A stretch of 64,000 nucleotides of DNA from Plasmopara viticola (lineage: Eukaryota > Oomycota > Peronosporomycetes > Peronosporales > Peronosporaceae): assembly GCA_001695595.3 (NCBI GenBank), contig MBPM02000060.1, forward strand, positions 434,001 to 498,000, given 5' to 3'. The notes beneath the pieces are model-generated. The model saw nothing but the letters and a program-made list of their open reading frames with translations, did not search any database and was not told the DNA's origin. This document shows positions 10,477 through 22,471 of this stretch, piece by piece. Every line of letters starts with the position of its first letter. Within the stretch, counting starts at the first letter, position 1. The translations under genes were made by a program, and so were the position numbers.

Positions 10477-13400
10477 CGCTGCCGAGAGACTTTAATTCTT
10501 AGAGGAGGAGCGAGTGATATGTTCCGCAAATGGCTGTCGTCATCAACCTTTGTGAGAGTGAAGAAAGCCATGGATTGGTTGATAAACAACTAGTAAGAAA
10601 TTGAAAAATAGGGCCCATATGTACCAGATACAAGAGGAGATTAATTGTTGCAGTCAATAACCACATCATGCACACAATTATTATTAAAGGGCTAATTAAT
10701 TGCGTTGTTCCATACTGCTATTTTAGCAGCTGATCCTGAGTTATCAGGATGGCAATAAAGATAAATTTTGCTTGAAAGTCCGGCGACCTTCTATATGCAT
10801 GAATGGGAAGGCTTAGAAGGGGGAAGATAAGTTCAGCTTTTAGTCTTTTAACTTGTTACAAACAGAGTTTTAAGCACAAGTGAAAAGCGCCTAAAGAGCT
10901 AAAAATGCCGCAGGAAAGTGCAGAAGAAAATGCAAAGCTCGAGAAAATGCTGGTTCACCTCCTCCTGAAGAAATCATCATGGCTCCATCATTATCCCGTC
11001 ATCTATGACAACCGCATGATTTATGGGAGCAAAACACGCGGCACGATCCGATTGGCTACGTATTTGATCTGATCGGCTACGCAGCCGCGCCGTTTGGATT
11101 TATTAAGCCTCGATCTATTCATGTAACAAATTAGCCGCAATCTAGAGATCGATACAGCAAAAAGTAGAGTGATCATATCAAGAAAGACGCTTGGGCACTA
11201 CCCATCGCTGGTACTACCAGATTTATACCTCTGCAGGGAAAGAACTCAGGACGATCAGCCTTTACACAATGAGCTTAGCAAAGAGCAGTGAGGCTTAATT
11301 AAATAGATACGATCAAAGTAGGCGGCGCTTTCTAGCATTTTCTAGGCACAGGCACCGTTCGCTACGTACAAAATAATCACGTCGGCGTGAAAATAAGCTT
11401 GTATAGAAGGCGTGATTATTATCGGTAAACCCTTTTTACTATAATAGTCAAACTTAGAAAAAGGGTGTCTACAAGGGCGCGGGTGATATACTACACACAG
11501 TAGTCGAAATGACATATTACGTAACAAGCGCGCTCTTGAAACTTCCCTACTGAACCAGTTCCTAGTCTTCTGTTCCGTCAAGACGAAGCAACCAAGCCAA
11601 CAGAACCAAAGACGATATAAATCACCACCGAAAGAAACAGAACGCTAAAATGTTGGCAGCTCTTTTAGTCGGTTACTAATCGACGGCAGGCACAGTATGT
11701 AGTTGCGCTGAGTTTTTTCTTATAATACATCTCTTCACTATGGTGCGCACTTCCAGATCCTCTGGTGACTCGAAATTTTGATGTGTATTCCACGAAAATG
11801 TGCGGACTAAGTCGGTATAAAAAAGACGCTGCAACTAAGCAGAATCGCCGATCGAAAGGGTGCTAAAAGGAGCCTTGACATCACAAAAGGGGGTGACACC
11901 TTCCAGAAGACAAGCGTCGCCCGTTCTTCATCACCAATAAAGGCACGTAAGCCCGCCCGATTTGAGAATCAAGGAGAAAACAAGAAATTTCCTCACTTCC
12001 GCTTTGTCGAGATCGTTGATGTATTTAAAGGAAATCTGTGTGACCACATTAGCGCACCCACGAAGTGATTATAGGGGTTCGACAAACTCGTTCATACAGT
12101 ACATGATGTCAGCTATCAAGCCAAGGCATTTCGGGCAAAGCTGAAAGCTTCAGCACACTCAGAAGTCCAAAAGTAATACTGGTTATGTCATGTCGCGCTG
12201 CTGAACAATGCGTAAGCTATAGTGATGGTCAAGACGAGATTAGCCAAAAGCCCAAATTGAAGCTCTTTGTCTTACGATACGTATGTCGTTAACATGGCCC
12301 TTATATAAGCACGTGTGGGTACCATTGCGATATTAAGGTCCAGAAACGATCTATGAAAAACGCTCTAGGGATTCAAGCCGCTACAACGAGCTCAATTTAT
12401 TTCTACTTCCAAATAGAAGCAAGCTCGGAACATCTCCCATGAATGTTACGAAAGAAAGTTGAGCTTTTTTTAAAACACATCATTCCCATTATCGTTTGAG
12501 CCGTCGTCAAGCGATTTTCTGCATCAATTGTCATCGCATCACAGCTCGATCTGATAGACTGCAGTCTTTCCTATTAAACTGTGTTAAAGTGTCCACGATC
12601 AAAGTCAAATTGACAGTTAGGTTCAAAGATCTGATCGAACCCGACAAATAGATCAAGATGTTTTCCGCCAAAAGATTGAAAAAAGCATTTTAGCAGATAC
12701 AAGTCCAGAAAGCGGAGTCTTCCTGGATCAAGACTGACGTCCCACAGCATACGCACTCACCTTACATATGAATCTTTGACGATCGTGGCGACATGATTGT
12801 CAAGTTGCTACGTAAGTCGAGCAATCGATTTTATAAGGTGAAATCAAGTATTGGGTCGTTACACTGTCCACTCTACGTCCAAGAATGCAATGATGACCCT
12901 GGGGTGGCCACGTCTGTAAGGACCTCTGTTAGCGGCTAAATTGTCAAAGTCGTGGCTTGAATATCGTCTCTATAAGAGCCTATGCAGTGCCTTTGAGTAT
13001 TAATGAAGTCAAGATACCTCTAATTTGAGCAAGATGATGAACACAGCATCTTTCTAAGCTTGTTGCCTCTGGGAATTAAACAGCAAGGCTTTTCAACGTC
13101 TGCAATATTAGTAAGCCTTCTCTTTCTGACACGTTGGTGTCGAAAAGGTATTTGCGGTCAAGCCTTTGTTTTGACAAACAAACCTACCATAACAAGGTCA
13201 TACAGATTATTAAAAAGCATAACAACTTTGCTTGCTAAAATAGCCCCAGTCAATGATTCGACAAAAACGTTGGTCGTGTGCTAAGAAACACACTGCGCAG
13301 TATTTGAAACGAGGGGCCACAATCGATGGCCTATAAGACTTTTCATGGTGTAGTCTGCACTCAATATAAATTTTGCCCACTACCCTTCTACATGAATGTG

Positions 13401-16400
13401 CTTCGACACTTCAGATCTACGCAATATTCAATGGCACAAATGCTTCTGAGATTAGTGAAAGAGAGGCTAAGAGAGTTGGTTTTCTATTTCAAGACCTGTT
13501 CTAGTAAAAAAAATAATTATTAATTGCGTTTAGTCGCGCAAAAGCAATCATCAGGGCGGAAAATTGAGTTGACTTTTACAAGTGCCACTGCACCAAAACT
13601 TTTGCATAAGGCCAAGTTTTATACAACTGCTACAGAGCAAAAAAAGGCTGCGCCTACTACAAAGACTGTGTCTGCGCTTTTCTCAAAAAGTTCGTCTTTT
13701 TAAGAGATAGTGAAGTAAGCAATCATTGAAATAAGCCACTTATTTACCACGGTAAAAAAATTACGGCTTCTTCACTATTTCGCCTGCTGTATACAGACTA
13801 AATGACATGTAGCCAAACCTCAGTAAATTATGGTCCTTTTTATGGCATGCCATCCTCTCTGCCCACTGGGACATAAAGTAATTTTTAGCTCCAAGGCAAC
13901 TTGTCAAAATAGGCTCATCGCCGGGGCTATGACCGTTAAGGTATAAGACTTTACGCCTGAGTGACCGGTCATGCAAATTGCCGTATGCTATAGCACATAT
14001 AAGCTTTTGGTTTTCGGGGTGGAAAAAAATGATCTCGAACGCTTTGTCACTGACACAGGTTACCAAAAGGAAGAAAGGATAGTCAGAGACGGTAGCCCGC
14101 GGTACATTTTTATGATAGGTCTAGTACCTGAAGTCACTACTGCAAAGGACTAGGGGCTATGTGACACTTTGCTCTCCGGTTGCCAATACAGTTTGCCCTC
14201 CTGTGTTTTATTTTTCTGTGCTGAGCAAAGGCTCCGACGAGGAATACGATAATTATTGGGATGGGTACTGCCCGAGTGATGCAAGCCATGGCATCAAGCA
14301 GTACGCTCACCTCATTAATGCGCCACGAACGCTCTGTAATAGCCAATTTTCGTGTGGCCTTTTGTAGTTTGAATGAGCTATTGTTATTATGCGCCCTTAC
14401 AGCAAATACGCACGTCCTATTAGCCGAAAGCCTTTATATTCCATTCGGCGACGCAAGAAGTCAAAATACGGGAGTGACCTGCAATTCATATGAAGATCTT
14501 TTAGGGTACTTGCGCTTTGACAAAAGGAGAGCAGTCTGTAGAACGATGTGAGTAGTACCTACACCCAGTCATTTCAGACAAACTATTCTGCATTCGCAAT
14601 CATAAAAAGTAACTATCTGAAGAAGGTGGAGACTTCTAGTCTCTTGACTTTGACGTAGTACTCTGTGTACGTAATTTGGGAGCGCGGGTATATGTCATCC
14701 CCCAACACGCGATTAAAAGTCTGCGTCTTACATATGCAACACCCCTTTTGTCAGATTTAAGCTGCAACGAACGTCGGGCTTCTGGACGCTACCGTTCTAA
14801 CGGCTCCTATGAGATATGCGAAGCAGAGTAGCCATGCCACACAGATAATCCCGCTGCCCAGGAGAGGACCTTTTCCTTACTACGCACTCCACATATAAGT
14901 GCCGCTGACCTTGACAGTCGAAAGATGCCCGAGGAGGCACGTCCTGTCTTTTTTGCCTCTCTTGCCTCGGCCTTCTATATGAGGAGCAGCAGATCCTGTG
15001 ACATGAATGTTATTGCGCTCAACTTTGGTATTCAGCGCTGGTGGTCAGGCTAGGCTTCTTTGCTTCTTAAAAGAAGCAGATTGACTATCTTGGCTATATG
15101 ACCGAGGATCATATTAACGGAATCGGGCGCTGTACGTCTAAGCATGAGGTCTCGGAGCTACATCGAAAAAGCGCAGTAAGCCCTACAACATCTAGTACAG
15201 ATATAACGTTTCGCACAATGCTGGGGGTGCCCCTGGTACTATATAGGTCCAGTAAAACAAAATCTCATTTAGTTCAGTTTCGTACACATTAATGATTAAT
15301 CATGTTTATCAAATACACATAAATACTTCTGCCATTAATGTTTGAGTATGTCCTATATTTATCAACAGGCGAATACAATTGCATTTTTAAGCGTGCTGAT
15401 TATGTTTAGCCGATTTTCTTGCAGAGTCAGAACATTGTTTTCTCCGTATGAAATTCTGTTTCACATGGAAACCAAGACGGAAAAGATTATTCGAGCCTCT
15501 AACACACTAATTCCAGAAGCATCAAAAATTAAAATGGAAATTGGAACCATAGAGCGTCTTGAGTAAGCTATGTACATGGGTGTGAAGCCCATAGATGCTT
15601 GACCACATTGTTAAGTGAGAACCTAGCCGTAAAAACCTAACCGACTTTCGAATGTGGCAACTGAGTATACCTACTGCGTAGTGTATTCGCCTTATATACT
15701 TTGACCCATTTCCGTCCAACCATCTGCCTCCGGATGATCGGCTGGAGATGTCAGTCTACGGACATCCAGCACTTTCAACAGTGTCTACCAAAACGAAGCA
15801 GCTAACCGCAGATAACTTTACAAGTATATAGTGGTCGGAAAGCCATAGTAATTATTATATATCTTGTATACAAGTAGTCTTGTTGATTTCTCCTCAATTA
15901 TACGGGATGGAGCAGGTGCGAAGGGTGCCATTTTGCTCAGGCTCAACACTAACATCACTATGCTTGAGTAACCATTAGCAACCGGCAAGCCAACACAAAG
16001 TCAAGCTCGAGCTCTGTTAAAGAGCCAATGTATGAGCCGCGGGTCTGAACCTTTGTCAGATCTTTTAAGCCCTATCATATTTTGCCATCCTTTCGTACAT
16101 ATTGGGTTAAGGTCTATATCACTCGGAACAATGACTCGAGTCAAATTTTTCGGATCCCTTTTTGGAGGTGTAGATCGACTACCAACCCTTAGCACTGCAG
16201 CTGTGATCGCATTCAAGGCTCAAGCCATTCTAACTTGGTAGCCATTATTAATGCGAATTGTTATCAAATTGATTAAGTGATCGACTGGTCGATTAGCCGC
16301 GCCCCGTCTGCTCACGCTTTGCTTGTTTAGCAGATAAACAACTTTTGCAAATGTATATGTATGTTGTTGACAAAGTTCCACAAGTGCGTAACACAGGACC

Positions 16401-19400
16401 TAAGGTGAATAAATATACCATATATAGCGTTAAAATAGGTTCGCTAGAAGGGGTATACAACACAAAATTGAGTGTTCGTCGCTGACTAAATAACCTTGTC
16501 CACAGAATTTTTTTACTGTTCAAGGAAAGTCGTGCCACGGCAGGTACGCTCCGGATGGAGGATTGATGAATTTACTGAACGTCAAAGAAGTCGAAGCTGC
16601 TGAAGACTTTGCGGAACTAAAAGCTAAAAACATCTCAGTTGTCGTGTTTCTAGAAGAAAAAGAACTCTTTTTTTAAAAAAGACATTTCTTGCGTCGGACA
16701 AGGATATCGTTGATCAGCCTTATATAAGGCGTATGTCGCTTTCGAGCTCAGATTTTAGGTAGGTTCTGAGAAATATTTCAATATGGAACACTCAATGGTA
16801 GTTTACCAACAAAACTCACACCAGATAAAAAAGGCACAAGATCGAGCTCGTGTCAGGATGTAATATTGTTTCACTAGACAATGGCAATCACCATTAAAGC
16901 AAGGTTTGCTCTTTAAAACCATCTTCGCGAAAAGGCAAAGGTTAACATGAAATGGGAGTCGAAATCTCGCACTCTTCGCCAACTTCCCGTGCTTGAATAC
17001 CCAGAGGCTAGTTTTCATTTTCAAGAAGCATAACAGTAAATGGTATTTTACAACGGCACTGTTCCAGAGAAGGATCTGCTGCTAAAGATGATGTTAATTG
17101 TACAGTGCACTGAATACGGAAGACGGATAACATCAAATCCAAACGATGGGTCGAAAATTTCATGGCAATTTGTACGTCTAGCGCTATGCTATGGAAGCGG
17201 TAAGTGACGCCACAAAATTATCCTAGCACTCCGGAGGCAAATTACCGATTCTTCATTCAATAGTGTTGACCATTAGAGGGCTTTAAAAGTATACGATGAC
17301 ACTAAGCTCGTCTGTAGTGCTCCAAAAGAGATCCGTCGGCCATCGAGGCCCGTCAATGGCATGAGCCGAGGTGTTTATGTCGTAAAGACCAGTACATTTT
17401 ATGCCAAAGTTGACAACTGTGTCTTTGCGGCGGAATTTATCAAAGTTGCGGCTGTTCAGTAAGAATCGATAGGGTTGAAGTCGATCTCAAGAAATTGAAA
17501 TCATCTTGGTCCAAGTTGCGTTTCCAAAAAGATTTGAGGGATTAATGAAGCTCATCTAGGTATTTGCACGAGTACTGTGTGGTTCAGGCGAGTTCACAAA
17601 GCTCTCGCCCTTTCTACTGAAAAAGTTGTGTAGAAAAGAACCACAATCGAAGTGCGAGTAGTATCATTGAAAAATGATTGCAGCAGACACCTGATTCTGG
17701 CTTTGTCATACAAAACTAGTTCGGTAAACGTCATTCGCAACACTTACGACTATGTCATCGGTTGCGCATTGTTGCATTTAAAATTAATTAGTGAGCGAGT
17801 CATTTCCTTCTAGCCCAATAACCTTTTATTTAGGGAAAGGAGTCACATGCCATAAATAAGCATGATTAAAGTTCCGAGTGCATCTTCTTGGCTCTTAGTT
17901 CTTTGGGGTTCATTCAGACCATGCATCCTTGTAACAGGAGTATATACGAATCATTTATCCCAAAACTTGCAAGATGACTGTAATTTTCTGTAAAGTATAA
18001 CTTCCGTTTCCAATACAAGTCTTACGTGCATGCCAACACACTTTCGCGAAGACGAGCTCACCAAATAGCCTGCATAACCAAATCTGAAAGCTCTTTCGAC
18101 GAACAATCCCGTCAAGTAAATATAGTAGACGCCAGTTTATAGTCTTGATGCGATCCTTCTGCGCGGTGTATACGACGTCCTCACGTCTGCCATCTGGGAG
18201 ATATCAGTACCTTTATATATCTCTTGCTTAAGGTCCTATTTTCAAAGAAGCTGTACGTTCAACAGGGGTGGGGATATAAAACACCAAAGCCCTTTTGCGA
18301 AGGATTTGGCAGCAGATACCTATGTATGCCCGACCAATCGATTCGAGGGCCATGATTATTTAGTAACAGTGTGCACAAGTTAAAAGTTTGCATGTGCAGA
18401 ACAAGAAAATACTTTGTGTTGCCGAAATTCCTAACTTTGACTTGACCTTAGAAGTATTAAAAATTGCTTAATTAGTCCTTTAAGCCGAAATAAATGTTGC
18501 TCTTCTTGGAGCATGAGCTAATTCATTTTGGTTGACAACGACTGCTTGCCGGCGTACAAGTTTTGCACGCCATAGTCTACCAGAATTTTACAAGACCTCG
18601 TCCAATTGTACAACCAGCAGTCCAAAGTCGTCTAATTTTCCTCGAAATCTGTCTAGCTCTCAGGCGCTAAGTTGTTATGGTCTAAAAACTACACGCCTAT
18701 GTTGAAAACCAACCTTTTACAGTTGGACGATAATCTTTTTGGTGGACAGTCTGTCTCTGGCTTTAATCGCAGTTCGCGTCAGCGTCGCTTTGAAAGCCAT
18801 AAACGAACTGGGAAATGCCTTCGTCGGTCTTCACCAAATTAAACAGGGTGTAACCGCGAGATTCCTCGGACCACTACTCTTGGTCCTAAAGTACAGAGAA
18901 TTGTTTATTCAAGGTGTTCCAGAGGAGCAAGCTTGTCCAAGGCACACTTCTTTCAACCGGCAATTTAATCTACCTGTTTCATTATTGAGCTTGCGCTCTA
19001 AATAATTGTGTGCAAGGTGGGTCCACCCGTAGGTCGTCTATAATTACAGTCGCCTTGCGTAGTGCCCCAGTGACGGAGGTTGTCACCTATCTTAATAAGT
19101 GAACATGTTATCAGAGCTCACGCCGTTTTTTACTTTCAGGTGCGGAAGTATAATTGCTGTTGACTAGAAGCTCGCCAGAAAGGATTATGTGGGTCAAGTC
19201 GTTTCACGGATAATTGCCCAGACATTTGGCCCGACCTGCAGTGCGAGATAACGCGCACTAAAACAGCCGTGATCAAGTACTTTCCTACTTCAGAATAAGC
19301 CGGTCCAAACTTCCTTCCTTCCGAAAATGTAAACATTTTACTTCACCGGCTCAAACTTTACATTAGACGCTACCGCCGGGGCTTAAAGAGCTATAATTTG

Positions 19401-19563
19401 ACTACAAGTACGGATGAGGTGTGAAGCAGAATTAAAAACTCTTTCGGCGAATGATCTACTATTTCCCTGTCGACAAATTGCACTTTTTGGAGTGACCTCT
19501 TCAATTTATTATATGCACTCAATTTAACTCCGCAATTTACGTTTGCAAACCGGTAAACATACC
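10477..19563. other. 9-kb gene desert with decayed repeats
   Basis: No intact gene is visible. Open frames are all under about 105 codons and do not chain into a model. A small frame at 10905-11078 (57 codons, starting MPQESAEENAKLEKM) is unassigned. A frame at 18739-19005 plus (about 88 codons) begins at a non-ATG codon in this reading and resembles nothing I know. One stretch near 15.1 kb looks like gypsy reverse transcriptase and is listed separately. Much of the rest is probably ancient transposon sequence mutated beyond recognition. Confidence 0.5.
15071..15292 (+). mobile_element. Possible gypsy reverse transcriptase fragment
   Basis: The frame reads KKQIDYLGYMTEDHINGIG, resembling the gypsy reverse transcriptase motif VxYLGHxxxxxGI that follows the catalytic palm. 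After it comes a weak match to the thumb region (MLGVPLVLYRS, in place of the usual LRSFLG.xNYYRRF). It is short and degenerate, with no YxDD motif found upstream. Low confidence. Confidence 0.35.
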
Positions 19564-19575
19564 GATCATTCAACG
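19564..19575 (+). promoter_or_regulatory. Initiator-like motif upstream of pseudouridine synthase
   Basis: GATCATTCAACG sits about 40 bases before the ATG at 19606 and resembles the oomycete initiator (TCATTYNNC). It supports that ATG as the start. Motif and spacing are the only evidence. Confidence 0.3.
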
Positions 19576-19605
19576 CTCCTTGCCAGCTTTTACTTAAAAA
19601 AACGA

Positions 19606-21213
19606 ATGGAGAACAAAGTCAGAAGGCACCAGAGTCACTTGCCACGTCAACAGACGCTCCCGTACAATGACTGTAGTTCAACTGAAAACGAAGACGACAC
19701 CCGAGGCGGTCCAAAGCAGCTGGCAGAGCTGCGGCTTCATGTTTTGAGCAAAAATAAACACTTTGTGGTATTGAACAAAGGCCCAGACGAGCGGATGGAT
19801 GGCGCATTCGACGTAACACTGGAGAAGGCGGTGGGAATTTCGAAGCAATCACAAGAAAATGTTTAGCTATCTAATTAACGACGATGCGATTATTGCATGC
19901 TAGCTAACAAGGGATTTTCCGCACGTGAACAAATTTCGGTGGATCCACCAATTGGATTTTGGTACGAATAGTCTAAAGGAATTCTGATAGAAGTATGAAA
20001 ATTAATACTATGGTAATGGCTCATTTCCAGCGACGTCGGGTGTCTTAGTTGTTGGAGCGAATAAAGAGTGAGTTAAGACTTTAACGGCTGGTCGAGAAGC
20101 AGAACTAATAAATGCCTTTAGGGCGGCGGCGACTGGGTGTCGCCTGTTTCGAGAAAAAAAAGTGCAAAAAGAGTACTTGGCAGTGATTCGAGGTCATTTA
20201 CCGTTCAATCCAGCAAAGAGTGCTGACAGCGCGATCGCATCTGCTAAACACTGCACAATTTCAAATCTGGAATTATTCATGCAAGACATGGAAAAGTTGG
20301 AGAGGATGAGGATTCAGCAACGAGGCTCGAGAGCACACCAGAAAATGCCTGGATATCCGCGTGGAGTACGACATGGACCTAATTTGTTTGAAATGGAGCA
20401 GGCTCAGCTTTTGCGTGAGAGTCGAGGAAACAATATAGGTAAAGATTTGAGCACCAAAGCTGAGGCATTTGCACTATCACCAGCGCAGTTGGCCTTCACG
20501 AAGATGACATGGCATGATTTGACGAAGGAAGCGAAAGACGCGTACACGGAAAAGGCAAAGGTCGATAAACAGCGCTTTTTAAAGGAGTTGAGTGAGTTTT
20601 TGAGCCAAGAAAAAAATCGACTCGCTCAAAGGCGCAAATATGAGGTTTTCGATCGTGAAGAGAGCGAGGAAGCTAGCGACCCTGTCGCCTATATATTTGA
20701 TGTGCCTATCATCGAGCCACATCGAAGTACAGGTGTGTTTCACATGCTAGTGGGAAGTGAGACCGACGTCGTAGCGAAGCAGTCCACGACAATTTGTTTC
20801 GTTTTGGGTCATGCTATGTACAATGGCGAATGTGTGACGAAGGTTTTGTTACGACCACTGAATGGCCGTCGTCATCAACTGCGAATTCATCTAGCGCATC
20901 ACGGTTATCCTATTGTCGGGGATGTCACCTACGGCTCAAAAGAGGATAGAGCGCCGCGCATGATGTTACACGCTTGGCGAATTTGGCTTTGTGGACGTCC
21001 AGCAGACCAGGTTTGCAAGATTGTCCAAAGGTAAAAAGAACCATATACTGATCTTTTGTATGCAATAATTAGAAAAAATATGGGAATCTGTATTTCGAGA
21101 GTCCAGATCCATTTGGCTTTCTTGTGCCAAGTAAACTTCAAATCTCTACCATTACGTATCACAACCACAAAGAGGCACAAAATGCTACAGCTGAAGTGAG
21201 CAAGAAAATGTAA
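19606..21213 (+). CDS. RluA/RPUSD1-type RNA pseudouridine synthase with HMG-box-like insert
   Basis: The model has five exons: 19606-19830, 19904-19961, 20031-20067, 20122-21010 and 21073-21213. It gives 449 residues with all phases consistent. The enzyme should isomerise uridine to pseudouridine in RNA. Exon 1 holds HFVVLNKGPDERMDG. Exons 2-3 join to HQLDFATSGVLVVGANKE, with the catalytic Asp at about residue 93. Exon 4 gives KEYLAVIRG and the C-terminal RluA block RPLNGRRHQLRIH with IVGDVTYG. The last exon supplies FESPDPFGF, matching the family's C-terminal SPDPF region. An insert at about residues 145-295 contains WHDLTKEAKDAYTEKAKVDK, very like helices 2-3 of an HMG box. Donor GTGGGA of intron 1 is weak but is the only one found that keeps frame. 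The target RNA is unknown. It ends 25 bp from the convergent neighbour. Confidence 0.82.
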
Positions 21214-21238
21214 TCCAAATTGTATAGATGTTAAATGT

Positions 21239-22277
21239 CTAAATTCCAGCTTCGTCTAACTGCTGTAAGACGTGAATTACGTTCATCGTCGATGGGTGCT
21301 CAGATCCCTAAGCTCGTGCACCAGCAGAAGGATTAGTCATAAATTTATTGTACCGCATAATCTCAGAGGCAACTTACAAGGGCATCAACGTAGATGTTTA
21401 CTGCTTGCTTTACGAAAGCCTTTGCTTGGATATGGCATTCCTTAAAAAGAAATAGTAATGCTAGCGTATACTGCACCTCTCCGGTAGCAACGTGTTTCGT
21501 TCCAAGCAGATTTCTGCGGATACTAACAATCTGTTGGAGCATTGCGCTGGCTTCCTGAAGCAGGCGTCGATTTTTTGACATCCAAGTTGCTGGGTCCTCT
21601 GGTGGGTTCGTCAGAAAGCGATACCAAATATCCACCACCTTATCCAACATGGCAAGCGCGCTCTTCTTTTGTTGATCGCGCTGTTCCAAAGCACGTTGCT
21701 GTGGCTGAGATTCTTGATGAGATTGCATTTGTTCGTTAAGTGAACTGCCACATTGCATGCGGTAGAATATCACACCGAGACAAAAGTAGAGCTCCGATGT
21801 GTACACGTGGTTGGGTCCAAACAGTCGCGAGCAATGGTGAGCGCCCTGCGCAGCACACTGAAGCCCTTCAGGAAAAGCTCCATACTCAAGATGCAGAAGA
21901 CTGTACAGTTTGTTCATGCGAACTACTAGAAGACTTTTTGACTCTTCTGGTAATTCAAGTGCTGAAGCCGGACTGTCTCCAGTCTTGACCAGTAACCAAT
22001 CGACTAATAAAAGCATCTCCTCCGCCGGCTTCAGTTCCTTCTCGCAAAGCACAATATCGACTAGTAAAAGATAAAATGGGACAAGATGCAGTGACTTATT
22101 GCCGTACACCTCCACTGCTATCTTTAAAGCTGCGACTGCTTTTGTATGCGCTGGTTCGTGCTGCTGTAAAAAATACAAATCCTCACTCTCGAATCGCATT
22201 TGCTCACATTGCTCTTCCACGGATGAACCTTCGAATGCTTTCATTGCAATGCCATGACGTTGAGGACTAGTCAACAT
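21239..22277 (-). CDS. ZMYND12-like TPR protein (cilia/flagella-associated family)
   Basis: The model has two exons on the minus strand, 22277-21378 and 21307-21239, around a 70-nt intron with donor CTT|GTAAGT, branch-like GACTAAT and acceptor GCTTAG. It encodes 322 residues made almost wholly of TPR-like helices. The stretch LHLVPFYLLLVD followed by AEEMLLLVDWLLVK closely resembles the core of animal ZMYND12. The region from LFGPNHVYTSELYFCLG to VVDIWYRFL matches its later repeats, and the short last exon (HPSTMNVIHVLQQL) fits the family's C-terminus. Animal ZMYND12 is an axonemal protein partnered with TTC29. The MYND zinc finger of the animal protein is absent here, and an in-frame stop lies just upstream of the ATG, so the finger is either lost or on an undetected 5' exon. 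A Gln-rich loop (about 188-206) is inserted between repeats. Confidence 0.7.
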
Positions 22278-22367
22278 GACTGCACTTTCTCCTTCAGTCT
22301 AGGCTTGAGGATATTTTTACTAGAAACCGCAGCAGAATAAACACTTTTTATATCGAATTATTACAGT

Positions 22368-22429
22368 GCCGACCGCATACATTTCCATCTATCATTTCCG
22401 TATGATAGATGGTAATGTATGCGGTCGGC
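22368..22429. repeat. Long hairpin (foldback) in divergent intergenic gap
   Basis: Two 27-base arms, 22368-22394 and 22403-22429, pair at 26 of 27 positions around an 8-base loop (TTTCCGTA). The arms start and end with GCCGACCGCATAC / GTATGCGGTCGGC. Outside the arms, TATCGAA and TTCGATA extend the symmetry with uneven spacing. It lies in the 194-bp gap between the 5' ends of two divergent genes. It could be a short foldback/MITE relic, a transcribed RNA hairpin or a symmetric regulatory site. Confidence 0.9.
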
Positions 22430-22471
22430 TTTTCGATAAAAGTAAATAGACATTAGCTATTGAATGTCTCC

